From: Sanguinoderma infundibulare
Taxonomy: Eukaryota; Basidiomycota; Agaricomycetes; Polyporales; Polyporaceae
DNA: 64,000 nucleotides
Assembly (NCBI GenBank): GCA_032821775.1
Contig: JAVLRN010000008.1
Span: forward strand, 434,001 to 498,000
Direction: 5' to 3'
The notes beneath the pieces were generated by a model. It was not told the DNA's origin, ran no database searches, and was given only the letters and a program-made list of their open reading frames with translations. The position numbers and the translations under genes are program-made. Below, piece by piece: positions 23,511-35,020 of this stretch. The first letter of the stretch is position 1, and the number at the start of each line of letters is the position of its first letter.

Positions 23511-25961
23511 TGTCAAGTCAGTAAAAAGTACCCCGCCACAGTGTGCAACCGCAGGCTCACCGCTCCATATCTTCGAGGGGAGGGTCTTGGGGTCGTACCG
23601 GGTATACCTAGACGAGAACCTGGGGGGCCGTTGGGAACGAGCGGGCGGGGGACGAACCGGGAATGGAGGAGGAGGACGGGATGAGGGCGCTGGGCGACCC
23701 CGCAAAGGTCTTTATACGCGCTTATGTAACGGAAAGTGCGTGTCCGAAAAAGGGAATCGCATGCGGTGCGGGGGGCAACGGTCGACAATTGGGGCATGTT
23801 CAAAGTCAGTCAATCCGATTAAATTCCCTCCTCGGACATCGATGACGGCCGGAGGCGTGGAAGACAAATGACGAGAACCGTCCCCGAATCGCCCTCTCTT
23901 CTTCCCACTTTCACCTCTGCATTTTTGTGGCGGCCACCAGTTCCAGCGCACGATCAAGCACGCCGATTCACCAACCTTTTGGCCACCATCAGGCCGCAGA
24001 TGGCACGCAGCCGTCTTTTCTCTCAAACTCCACCTCACCCGAGCTTCTCTTCGGTCTCTGCCACCGCTCAGAGTTTGCTGGACTCCAGATTAGAAACGGA
24101 TTGAATTGCACCCCCAGCACATTGCGAACATGCCCCGGTTTCGAAGCTAGGCACTGCCCGCGCAGGACAGTGCCTTCGCGACGTAATCGCACGCCTGCGT
24201 CCTATCATTCAACGCGCGAAACGCGCAGTCCGCGGCGGGAAAGGATCTCCGGCTACTGGGCTCGCAATCTCGGTCGCTGTGTCCAGTGAGCAAGCGTCCC
24301 CCTGGCGCGGGTAGCAGGATATGTCCCCCCTTCTGCCAAACAGACGGAAGGCGTGCATCGTACGTGGCATGTCCGGAAGTGCCACACAACAACTTCCGCG
24401 CTGCGGTAGGCCGTCACATATACAGAACGTCCTTGACCGCCGGGCCGCTCTCGCGGCGGTCATAATACGGTATATTGTCGTGAAACTAGCGGCGAATCAC
24501 CATTCATCGTATGGCCATCAACGGTCGGCGCTGCCGCATCTCGGTATTCTAATTCGATGGCGAGCCAAGTGACACTGACATGGGGCTTGATCAGGGGGCA
24601 GCAAACGGTGTCATCGTAGATAGTGCAAAGTTGAGTTCAATCTGGCACAGGAAGCATCGAGTTCGGTGGGGAAGGAGCAGCTTCGGGACTAATGAACCTC
24701 TCTCTCTGGGAAGAGTGACTCGGAATCAGGAAGGCCTAGAGCCAACGTCTCTTCTTTGCGGGACTACGTCATATGAAACAAAAAGCCTTTTACCACGAGG
24801 ACATCTTCCTGTTAGCCGTGCACTGGTAGGGAACCACCCTTTCCGAAAGCACTGTGGTTATTTTCTGCGAGCAGTCAGGCGGAGCTGTGGACCCCCGTTA
24901 GTACTGGACTATCTGCATCCATAACCCCCTCACGCACACCGTATTTTACGTAGAAGGAGAGCTCACATGCCAGACGAGTCCGTCCCTCAATCGCAAGTGC
25001 CACTCAAAATTTAAACGAGAACGTCTCCACGAATCCACGTCCGCCATTACTCATGTCGAATATATCGCTTGCGGTCCAAGATCAAGGAACGTCGTGCCTT
25101 GCCTGCAGGAGGTCCGCAGGTAAGAGTCATTGGGCTTGTTATTCGAAACCGCCATGATTGGCCCTGGCACATTCACAACCATTTTCCAGTACGGAATAGG
25201 TTGGCGACAGGACAACGTGCCCGGTCATTTTCATGGGCTGTCCTGGGACGGAATATTGGACTATGCCCGTCGTGCGGGGATGGATGGGCTGAGCTTGTCA
25301 TTGTCTCTGCCCAAGGTCTCTAAAATGCATACCCCCGCCCTAGTTTTGCCGTAGACTGACATGGTTTAAAGTTAGGGGTGAAAATACCGCAAAAGCGGAC
25401 ATGCGGCGAGACGCGCTCGCCATGTGAGCTCCCGGCTGTCTAAACGGATGAATGTCTGTTTTCGTAACCGGCAACGCGTGCGAGCCTTGCGCCATGGCAT
25501 GGCACGCGCGTTCTAAACTCGTCGGCGTCGAGCACTGCCTCAATTGCGATGGCCTCCCCGCTCGCGAGACAAAGCGCGGTGTTTATCCCGCCTTCCCCCG
25601 CTGGTGCATAGAATCTGACCGGCAAAGCATCGCGGAAAGATCGCCAGGAGCAAAGTAGCTTCAATTCTCGAGCGGAGTTGTTCCGCAAATGTCTCTATAG
25701 CACTGACATCTCCAAGATACGCCCGGCTCATCTTCACTGCGGACGGACGTGTTGTCATGTAGCCCTTCCTCGAGGCCGCGGCCTCGGCGTCACCGAGGAC
25801 AGCGTTGCAAATTCCTATGGGGGAGGGGCGGCGCTAGCGTGGATGATCTCGAAGCCTTTGTATTGCCAACTGCGGTGGCACCGGTTTTATAGCGACATGA
25901 TACGAGCGCGATGAGAAGCGCACCTCGAATACGACTAAGTACGAATGCCTGTTGCCGACGG
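23511..25961. other. intergenic region, no gene recognised
   Basis: About 2.45 kb lies between the CDK1 start and the GPN1 stop. Short open stretches on both strands (for example on the minus strand near 25450-25750) show no recognisable motif and no consistent splice sites. CDK1 promoter elements should lie in the first few hundred bases, but no clear TATA box is visible. Confidence 0.5.
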
Positions 25962-28302
25962 TCAACCTGGGCGGGGCCACGCCATGCCCTCGTCGTTCCG
26001 CGGCCTCATCCGCGTTACGTCAATGTATTGCCCGGGCCAGCCACCCTCACCTGATCACGGAGGGCCGGGCGTCAGCGCTCGTGGAATTCGAGGGAAGCGG
26101 CAGTCGATAGGGGACCGACGGTGGGATACGAAGGCAAACGGACACGTACTGCGGTCGACAATATTCACGTCCACGTCGTCGTCGTCGTCCTCCTCCTCCT
26201 CGTCCCAGCGGTCCGCCTGTGCGGCGGCGGGATGGTTTTCGCGGTCGACGGCGAGGTCTTTCATGAAGCGGCTGAGCGACTCATCCTTGATCGTGGCCAG
26301 GTTCTTCTCGCGTGCCTCGCGCGCGCGCTGGAGCTCTGGGAGGTACTCCCTGTGCGATGACGACGGTCCGTGGGCGGTGGCGCGTGATAACGTGGGACGA
26401 AGAACGCACCTCTCGTACTCGGCGCGAGAAGCGTCGACGGCTTCGAAGAACTCCTTTACGCCGGCACCGGTCATGCTGGAGACGCCGACCGCCTGTGGCG
26501 CACGAAGAGCCTCAGCGGTCCCGCTGAAGAGAACAGGCACGACGGATGTTTTTAAGATCGAGAGACCCTCTCCGAAAAATCACGTCCAGCCGCTTGGCTA
26601 CCCAAACCATAAGCGAGCCGAATGCCAGTAAGGCGCTCGAATGTGCAAGGCTCTGGCAGCGCGGTCGCGCGTGGGACTGGGTGCGACGCTCGAGAAGCTT
26701 ACTGCTCGGTTATGGTTCGGTGAGCTAACCGGCCTGGACGTGTGTTTTGCGAGAGGGCCTATCGATCTGAAAACAGCAGGAATATGACGGTGCGTACCGT
26801 GAGATGCTTATAGAACTCGTCGAGCACGAGGCTCATGCTGTTCATGAGGCTGTTCATGTACGTGGGCTCGCCCTCGTCGTCGGTCGTGCCCTGGTGGGAT
26901 GCGAGCGCGGCCTGGAACGCCTCGAAGTCCTGCATCCATTCAATGGCAAAGTCGTGCGGACGGACGTCCGTCTTGTTGAAGACGAGGATGAAGGGCAACT
27001 TTGTTTTGTAGAGGATACTGCGAACGATCGTCAGCGATGAATCAGAAATGATACAATACCACCGCCGCGTAGGGACCGTCACGAGTACATCTGCGGATAA
27101 CCGGTACCCGTTACCCGCGGGTTTGTGTAGACAAAAATTGAAACCTGTATCGGTGCAGATTTCTCGCACGGGTACATCCGTACCCGCGAGACGTGTACCT
27201 GTCGATGGCAGGTATATTCTATGGGGCCGGCGCCAGCTATGTCGGAGATCCCTGGACAGTCCGGCCACGGTCGTCGTTCTGATTGCGCTCGTAGTCGCTG
27301 ATGATGAGCCAAGGCCACCTAAATAGCAGCGAAACTGGGCGATTTCACGGTGCTGCTCGCGCAAAGCGCACTGGACGCAGCCACATGCAGGAAGCGCAAA
27401 GAAATGCGCTCATTCTCCGCTACAGCGACGACGCGGCCATCAGCTCGGATACGCTAGGGACTTTCAGATGCCCACTTGATCCTCATTGACCCTACTATCC
27501 ACGACGCGTCGTCGCTGTGGCAGACAGCGTGCGCATTTCTTGGAACTAGGGCGGAGTACAGATCAAGCACTCCGAGAGGGGCAGGGAGATACGTGGCACC
27601 GCGTGGGCCCTAGGAGACAACGAACCTACTTACCTGCAGGCGTAGAGCATGTTTGACATGAATGTCGCCGGCGCCGTTGTTCGGGGCGTGTCGATAACGT
27701 ATGCGACGACGGTCGGCAGGGACGAGGCCACTGCATCTGTGATGATCGCGCCGGACGCAGACCATGTAAAAATCTCGATCTGGCCTGGGGTGTCCAGGAT
27801 CACGTAGCTGTGCGATGTTTGCGTAAGTGTGTGTGAATGGCTACGTACCCCCGGGACGACGGGGAATAGGGGACTCACTCGACCGTGTCCGCGCGTTTCT
27901 CGACAATGTCGAGCACCTGATCGAACTTGGTCGTGAACAGGTTGAGCGCGGTGAGAATGCCGCCGTTCGGGCCGAGGTTATACCTGGAAAAAGCACGATC
28001 AATAACCACTCCTGAGGTACGGGGAAAGGGGGCGGAGACGACACACACTCCTTCATCACTTTGTGGTAATCGACCGTATCCCGGATGTCAATGTTGGCCT
28101 CGAATGGCGTGTTCGACACCGCAGGATCGAGATTGAGGACATATGGTGGCGATGGGGGGTCCTGCGAGTGCAGGTACGAATTTATCCTCTGCACGAAGGT
28201 GGATTTTCCGGCTCCCGCCATCCCGATCGTGATAATCACAATCGGTTTCTTGGTGTCCATCGGTGCAGTAGATGGTCCTGCTTGTGATTTTTCTGGTTCC
28301 AT
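25962..28302 (-). CDS. GPN1: GPN-loop GTPase GPN1 (Npa3/XAB1)
   Basis: Seven exons: 28049-28302, 27879-27983, 27634-27807, 26798-27017, 26410-26492, 26150-26349 and 25962-26050, all GT-AG and in phase, 374 residues. GPN1 proteins help assemble RNA polymerase II and bring it into the nucleus. Visible motifs are the P-loop GMAGAGKST, the diagnostic GPN loop in [10 protein letters not shown], the switch LDTPGQIE, the base-recognition NKTD, an SSMTGAGV block and an acidic tail (DDDDDVDVN) before a conserved C-terminal end ([10 protein letters not shown]). Intron 3 (27018-27633) is 616 nt and contains several GTACCCG/CGGGTAC-like repeats, unlike the other short introns. The gene diverges from the FHA gene over a 212 bp promoter. 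Confidence 0.92.
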
Positions 28303-28514
28303 GTTGGTCGTGGTGGTACGCGAACAAGCGATAACGGCGGTGCCCAATGGTTTTCGGGGCCGCTCGCTAAGCCGGAGGACACAAAAAAGGGAATGTCACG
28401 TGTTACGTCACGATGAGTCACGGTATATAGCTGCGGGCAAGGACGCCTCCGCGTTTCCCGACGATTATCATCTCGACGCCGACGACGACGACTACACACT
28501 CTCTGAGCACGACG
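28303..28514. promoter_or_regulatory. compact bidirectional promoter (GPN1 / FHA protein)
   Basis: Within 33 bp there are an E-box CACGTG (28397-28402), a CRE-like TTACGTCA (28403-28410), an AP-1/Gcn4-like TGAGTCA (28414-28420) and a TATATA box (28424-28429). The TATA box is about 85 bp before the FHA start codon and points to that gene. Site identities rest on consensus only. Confidence 0.6.
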
Positions 28515-30872
28515 ATGGCGGCGGATAACACAGGTGCTGAGAGGTCGAGCATATCAGGTACGTTAGACCAGCACTCAGCAATGAGTGTCTCTTTGCTCAG
28601 GGGAGTCGAAGGCCTCGTTCTGCACGTCGAGGAGTACGGCGGGCACCCTTCGGAGACCCTTACCTACCACAAGTCCAACTCCCCCACCATTGCTGTCGGC
28701 CGCAAGTCAAGCCAAGGCACTGCCGAGCAACCAGACCCTGAACGAGCTCTCTTCCGCTGCCCCGTAGTAAGTCGTAAGCATGCGAAGATCACTTTCACGG
28801 AGTATGGAAATGTATGCTTCAGCTCTTTCTTTGCATTCTCGAGCTCTATGCATGCTGAATGCCCTTCTCCCCACCCCCGATCCCCATCCCTTTCCCGTTG
28901 AACAAAGGTATACATCACCGATTTGCACTCCCACCATGGGACGCACATCCTGCGACCGGGCGAACTCGTATCGACTGCCCTGAAGCCCGAGGTGCCTACC
29001 GTTCTGGCCGATGGCGACCTGATCACATTCGGGAAGAGCGTCGGCCGCGACGTCTGCCTCGTACGCCCTGTCGTCATGCGCGTAGAGCTGATCTTCGGCG
29101 GGGACGCCCCTCAGCGGGCACCCTCACCCTCGCCGGGATCACTCGAAGCAGAACCCGCTACCCTCGGTCCAGTTTCCGATGATTCGCAATCGCAGCCGCA
29201 ACCACATGAACGTGATGCTAACAAGACGCCCACACGACCAAGCACAGGCCGCTACGGCGTGTTCCTGCCCTCGCCCCAGTCCTCGTCCTCGAGCTCGGAC
29301 AGCGAGTCTGAGGTCCAAGAGATATCGCCTCCTTCGTCTCCCCGGCGGGACCCCGCACCCTCGTTCCCTCTGTCGACCTCGTCGTTCAGCGGAGTCCGTC
29401 CTTTTGGCTGCAACTCTATTCCCCTAGGCGCACGCCTCCGTTTGCTGCAGCAAATCCTCCCCCCAATCCACATCGCGGACTCTCCGGAGCCGGAGTACTA
29501 CCCACCGCCCGTCGAGGCGTTCTCGTTCGAGGAGATCCACGTCGAAGGCGGTGCAGTGGTCGAGGAAGAAGAGGACATGGATCTTTCCTCAAGCCGGGGA
29601 CCCTCACCTTCACACCGCGACGAGGCCCGGGAGGAGCATCCCATCATCGGCGGCTGGCCGTGCACCCCCTCAGTGGTTTCCGAGTCTCCCGAGCCGCACC
29701 AGCCGAGCGTGGTCGAGTCGCAGCCGGTCCGCCGGCGTGAGGTGATTGAGATCAGCGATGATGATTATGGTACGCCCTCCCCCGATGTTGCTATGAGTCC
29801 ACCCGTCGCGGGCAGTGAGGAAGCTCGTCCAGCCGAGGAGGGTCCCGAGGTCGAGATGGTGGACATGGTGTTCGGCGACGCGGAGTCTATCCCGAGTCCT
29901 CCAAAGGACCTCCCTCTGCTCCCTGATGCCGATGCCGACGGCGATGTCGTCTTCGAACTCGATTGCACAAATGTGAGTGAGCCAATCGTCGACAAGTTCC
30001 TGACCGTCTCTTCTGTCGGCGAGCCCATGAATGCGAGCGTTACGTTTGACACGAGCGCCATCGAGGCCCAGATCGCTGAGGCTCGGGTCAGTACCTTCTT
30101 TCCTATCCCTGGTTTCCTGTCCTACTTGGACGTTGCTGACCTGGTCCAGGACGAGATCAATAATATCCGAGCGACGCGCAGCAACGACGAGCTAGTCTTC
30201 ACCACACACGTCGAGCAGACCAAGGCTCGTCTCGACGCTCTCGACGGGCGTATGCAAGCTACGCAGACCGATCTCAACTCGCGCAATGACGAACTGTCGT
30301 CGATCCACATCCGTCTCCAGGCTCTCAAGAGCATCGTGTCCGGTCTGCAGGAGCGCAACGATCTGGGTGAGCGGCTGGAGGAGCTCACGCGAGAGGTTGG
30401 CGCGGCGAAGGAAACGCTGCAAGGTGCGCCTGTTTCGACGTCCTCTGTCGCGCGTTCGCTCAGACCGTGTTTTGCAGAAACGTGCACCTTGCAACAGCAG
30501 ACGCGCGAGCAGATGGCCCAAGAGCTAGAGGCCGTCAAGGCCCTCCGCGTGGAAGCGGCCGCTGCCGTCGCCGAGGCGAAGCTCGCCAGCGCTGCTGCGC
30601 AAGCCGCAGCATCCGAGGTGAGCATTTGTCGTCTAATCAATACTTGTTTCTGTACTCATCGGAAGCAGGCTTCGAACTCCCTCAAGAGGAAGCGCGAAGA
30701 CGGCGAGGACGACGGGTCCGTCCCGCAGAATCTCGCGGACGTGCGCGAGCGGCAAGCGCCCCTGCCGAAGCGGAGGCGCACCGCCCTCGGCGTGGTCTCG
30801 AAGATCGCGCAGACGGCAACCGTCGCAAGTCTCGGCGCAGTTGCCGCTTGGACCGCGCTGGCGTTTTCGTAG
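28515..30872 (+). CDS. FHA-domain protein with coiled coil and C-terminal membrane anchor
   Basis: Five exons: 28515-28811, 28908-30086, 30150-30423, 30478-30617 and 30669-30872, 697 residues. An FHA domain (phosphothreonine binding) spans roughly residues 20-150, with IAVGRKS, CPVVSRKHAKI, LHSHHGTH and DGDLITFG, the last also diagnostic for FHA. A Ser/Pro/acid-rich disordered middle follows, then a coiled coil (about residues 400-540; HVEQTKARLDALDGRMQATQ and following). Two basic clusters (KRKRED, KRRR) and a hydrophobic C-terminal helix (TATVASLGAVAAWTALAF) end the protein. FHA plus coiled coil plus tail anchor is the layout of SLMAP/Far9-type STRIPAK subunits, but the basic clusters could also be nuclear signals. 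The last three introns (63, 54 and 51 nt) are stop-free multiples of three. An upstream in-frame alternative start is Met at 28581. Confidence 0.75.
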
Positions 30873-31414
30873 AGAGTGGGGTCCCAGCCTCGAGGTTTCG
30901 TTCGTTTATTCGTGCCCAAAGGTATGTCTCTCGCGCCCTTATCTCTCTTCTTTTGATCGGCACTGCACTGACGTGTCCTAACAGCATTCTACTGCTCGAT
31001 CGTGCTCTGTATTCCATAAGCTTTTTGCCATCTTTGAGCGTCCCGGGGGACGCTCGCCCAGAAGGGCTTACATTGTGTTCGCATGCTTTCGATGGTGCTC
31101 CGAGTCTTTAGGTTCCGGTCGGACATACACAAAGGTGTCAACGACTTGGCGCATGTGCTACAGTGTATGCTAACTTGAAGTTTCGCGAACGTGTATATTA
31201 TGCCTGTCGTCCAATCTTGCATCTAATGTCCATGAAGCCGTAAAGGACGTCGACTTAAAACGTGGTTCGGTTTATTGGAGTCGTTCATAGAAATCGATTG
31301 ACTAGGTGGGCACGCAAAAAAGTGGATGTCTACGTTGGCCTATAGACCAGCTGGTCCTTCGGCAGCGTGCTCATTTCATAATGCGTTGCAAAAAAGGCCT
31401 TCAGTCATAGTCAA
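30873..31414. other. 3' flank of the FHA gene, nothing else recognised
   Basis: No coding region, repeat or RNA gene is apparent up to the tRNA-like gene. AT content rises as expected for an untranslated or intergenic stretch. Confidence 0.5.
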
Positions 31415-31491
31415 AGCATCGCTGGGAGTCGAGCCCAGACTAAGGTCACTGGACGTTTGAGATCCAATGTAACCGCTGCACCAAGAATGCT
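31415..31491 (-). tRNA. tRNA-Leu(CAA)-like gene
   Basis: On the minus strand, AGCATTC pairs with CGATGCT as an acceptor stem (five Watson-Crick pairs, one G-U, one mismatch). A TGGTGCAGCGG A-box-like D arm follows, then an anticodon stem TGGAT/GTCCA around the loop CTCAAAC (anticodon CAA), an 11-nt extra arm as in Leu tRNAs, and a perfect T arm CTGGG-CTCGACT-CCCAG. A run of six T (31390-31395 on the minus strand) 20 nt downstream fits a Pol III terminator. The D stem is weak, and the base after the acceptor is T rather than the A expected for Leu, so a decayed or tRNA-derived copy is possible. Confidence 0.5.
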
Positions 31492-31639
31492 TATGGAGCA
31501 CAACACGTTTTCTTACTTAACAGTTGCCTCTACCTCCAGCTTCTTATTGCTGGATGAGCAATGCTTACAGTCATAGCAGTCTCCTGCTTCTTGCACCGTC
31601 AAAAGCGGGGCAACGAACACTGTCGAAATGTTTGTGAGA

Positions 31640-32185
31640 TGACGTTAGAGGCGGCTGTTGCTGGGGCCGCGAAAGTTACTGCTGACTCTGGCGCGAGAGC
31701 GATGGGCGCCGTCATCTCGCAGAAGATCCCAGCCGATGGCCCGTATGATGAGCCGTATAAACAGTCTAGGGCGGGTTCGAGGACGATCGACGAATCCGCC
31801 GGTGCAGCCGTACCCTTCGGACCGTATACCCACTTGCACAAACACAACAACCTGGTGAGTTGCCGAGTTCACCAAGCTGCAGCATGTCCTCGTTGGAGCC
31901 GCGGTCGTCCTCGATATGGCGATAATGGGGATTGTGACGATCATTACATTGACACGGGCCTGCCGGGAATAAACGAGTACTCACCTGCGTTGAACAGGTC
32001 ACGGATTGCGAAACGGGCCAGCTCATCGCGATGTCCCAAAGTGCGAATAAGTTGGATGGAACGAAGTTCACGGTGGAGATCCTGGAGGAGGGTTTACCCA
32101 TACTGGATGCGATTGTGACGACGTTCGCCATTCTTGAAGCAAGGGCAAAGGCCGCGCAAGTCGTTGCCCTTGCGCGGGCATCGTG
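31640..32185 (+). CDS. unidentified small gene or gene remnant
   Basis: Two protein-like stretches lie in the same orientation: from the ATG near 31639 (MTLEAAVAGAAKVTADSGAR) and from about 31985 to the TGA near 32184 (CETGQLIAMSQSANKLDG, then ILEEGLPILDAIVTTFAIL). Between them is a hydrophobic stretch (VLVGAAVVLDMAIMGIVTII) in another frame. I could not find a splice pattern that joins all three cleanly. Family not recognised; it may be a broken gene. Confidence 0.3.
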
Positions 32186-32519
32186 AGGAGCTGGGCAGCG
32201 TGCTCAGTCGTGGGCTCCAGCAGAATTTTCAGTCCTTGGGCAGGATGTATCACTAGCACCACTCGCAATGTTGTACTCACGCATTATTTACAGTTTCTCC
32301 CGCGTCTACGTCTACTTACAGGTGCTTGCTCATCTCGTCGACAGGTGGTTACAACGTATGATAAGTAGCAATTGCCATATCAAAGTTCAGAAACTGTCCT
32401 TCGGCCCGAGGGATCGTGCGTCAATACACAAGCAGACAACAAGGCCATGGACGGCGGACGGTTGCAATGTAGAGCATCGGATCAAGATACTCTAAGCGTA
32501 GCTCTCCAGGCTGCGCCGT

Positions 32520-34535
32520 ACCATGCCTCGCCATCGCGTTCACGCTTTCGCTCCTCCAACTGCCAGACCGCATCCGCCAGGCTGCCCATTGCAACACCGG
32601 GCTACATCGTCACCGCATACCGGGGTCACTTCGGCCGTCTCATCCTTCACCGTTCGCGCATCGCAGACGGCGCCCACGCTACCTACCAGTCCTTCTCCAA
32701 GGCTGTCAGCAACAGCTGAAGTCATGGTATTGACCGCAGCAGCGGCCGTCGTCGTGCCGTTCATAACAGCGACGAGGAGGAAGTACTGCCCCCGCCCGGT
32801 CTTGCCGCCGGAATTGAACCGAAGGTTCGAGAAGGACCAGTGGCCTGCTCGCACGGCCCGCGTTCCAGGGTCTACAGGCCGATGGTCGAGCCCCGACATC
32901 TGCGCGTCACCTTTGATCGGCAGCTGTCGCCCGTCGCGCTACAGGGCATGCTCGCATTTGACGACGATGGTGTGGCCGTCGTTGGAAAGGGTGAGCTCGT
33001 GTGTCCGGACCTCGGAGTTCGGCCGTATACCGTTGGGCCCGCAGCGACTTCCAAGACTTCCTCGACAACGTTAGGCTGCACATCTCGTGTGGCAGAAAGA
33101 CAGCGGCCTCCAAGGTCCAGTCTTCGCGATCGGGGTAGGAGATGCATAATGTCTTGAGGACGATCGCCGTACGACAGCGCCTGATTGTCGCAGGGGTCAG
33201 TGGAAAGAGGCTCGACCGGGGGCCACCGTGCGCCGAATCCAGAGTGGTCACCGCTGTTCAGCGCATGAATTCGACGAGGGACTCGGAGGGAAAGATGCGG
33301 CAGACCCGGCCTAAGAGATGACCGGGGCGATCCGCGTGTTCGCATCCGAGGATGGCGAGATATCACTCGGAGGGTGATCCCTCGTACTCTGTTGCGTTTG
33401 GAGGAAGATAAAGCGAAAGGGGAATCACTGGCATTGGCGTGCGGATGCCATGCGGTGTCGACGTGTACTCGATGGCAGGGAGATCGGAAAGCTGGAGTCG
33501 ACGGAAGACGTCATCCTAAGAGACCGCTCTGATGCGCCCGCATGTGTTGAAGGCACCGGGAGATGGAGTGAGAAACGACTGGCCAAAACGCGAATGATAT
33601 TCGAGGCACGCAAAGCCTTGAGGCTCCCGCTCGGATGTGGGAACGATAGGTTCCTGAGAGATCTCGGGCCCCAGGAAGACATCACCCCATGCGAAGATGT
33701 TCTGATCGGGTATGCGCCACATAATCTCCTCCTGCAGCCATCGAAAGGCACCTTCGCCTTCGCCGTAGAGCATCGGCATGTTGATGTTGAATATCCCCAA
33801 CAGCGAGTAGGCACGGTCCTCCTCCCTCGTCGTCTCCCGCGGGGATGCCCAGGAGAGCCGCTGGGCGACACTGAACTCGTCGAGCGACATCTCGTGCAGG
33901 AGCGCCTCGCCGCTGATACGGGTGACCTCCTCAACGAGCTCGACAAGATCGTGCTTCGATCCGATGACCGTCCAGTCTTGGGAGAGAAAGATGACATCGC
34001 CCGGTGCGATGAGCTCCTGGAGCGTCCACCCCCGTCTGAACCAATCGCTCTGGCGGAAGCGGGATTCTTCTGCGTGATGGTACAATATTCGTCGGCTGGA
34101 AAGTCTGCGAGGAACGCATAGCACACGCCACTTGTACATGGAGTTGATGACCTCGGTCAACTCGGAGCTGCTCGTCTTGTCGATGCAACACGAGTTGATA
34201 CAGATGTAACGATAACCTTCCTCCCGTGCGAGCGCACAGGCGTCCCGAACTTCGGAGAGAGTTTTGGGTCGTGCCAGATGGATGCGCGATGAACCGTTCG
34301 AGCGGAGATCGAGAACCAGAGCCGACGGGACATGTGGAAGCTACGGCGGATCCTTTGGACGACACGGCCTGATGAAGAGCGGAGACGATCATCGTCCCCG
34401 TGGGACGCCTGGATTCCTCGGATCTCCTGATATGTCTGCTCTCTCCTTCCCAGGTACGCGATAGAATGGCGTAAGTGATGGCCTTGTGATCCTTATCCAC
34501 GAACTGTCCGGGAGTAGCCAGATGGCTGTGCTGCC
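32520..34535 (-). pseudogene. HET-domain gene, full-length but disabled copy
   Basis: It is collinear with the intact HET genes over nearly their whole length. The first codons are degraded (PGQFVDKDHKAITYAILS lacks the MRLLDTHT start), the frame is lost in the linker, and the HET core is recovered at 34160-33516 (DWFRRGWTLQELIAPGD, FSVAQRLSWAS, SLLGIFNINMPMLYGEGEG). A TAG follows at 33516-33518 (AVS-stop, where the intact copy has AVSHDDVF) and a TGA at 33363-33365 (PSE-stop-YLAIL, TGG in the intact gene). The C-terminal part and even the downstream flank (32520-32720) align with 41320-41500. Several independent nonsense and frameshift changes show decay. Confidence 0.85.
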
Positions 34536-35020
34536 TGTAAAGGATGAGTGAGTCACTTAGGAAGAGTAGACTTCGTGGCGCACATAAACTTTGTGTACCA
34601 TACATTCGACTGGCTTTTGCGCGTGTCGGTAAGTCCAATCTGGTATCGGAAAGTCGGCTTGGGACAGAGGACCTGTAGCCCTCGACACAGTTACCTTGAG
34701 ATTCTACTGGAGAGGTTTGGGCAGGTTGACGGTCAAATAGCCGAGTCAACAAGGTACTATCCATCGACGGTTGTGCCGGTGCCGTCCGCAGCCAGGGCGC
34801 CTATTGCGGTGACAAGCGAGCGTCCGAAAGCGGTAGTTGAACTTGAACTCCAACCGCCCTTCCCTTTCCCCTGCGCCGCAATCCCCGGGCCATTTTCACT
34901 TCTTTCGATAACTGACTCAAATACTACGTCCTGGGCTCGTGCTTGAGTGACTACTAATAAAACGTACCCTGTTCTCTTCCTGTGAGTTCAACTTCTTTCC
35001 CTTCCCTTTCCCCACTGACC
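34536..35020. other. intergenic, FunK1 promoter region
   Basis: No gene. The conserved HET promoter boxes seen upstream of the other copies are not recognisable here apart from a weak remnant near 34545. A pyrimidine-rich stretch just before 35021 fits the start region of the FunK1 gene. Confidence 0.45.

Noticed and set aside
24580..24924. Possible gene between CDK1 and GPN1
   Set aside because: The 114-codon open stretch has no recognisable motif, no splice context and no matching paralog in the window.
28558..28600. Intron between GTACGT and CTCAG in FHA exon 1
   Set aside because: Removing it would shift frame and destroy the FHA domain (GLVLHVEEYGG); reading through keeps it.
33450..34121. 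Open frame of 223 codons on the plus strand
   Set aside because: It is the reverse strand of the HET pseudogene; equivalent frames appear opposite the intact HET genes.
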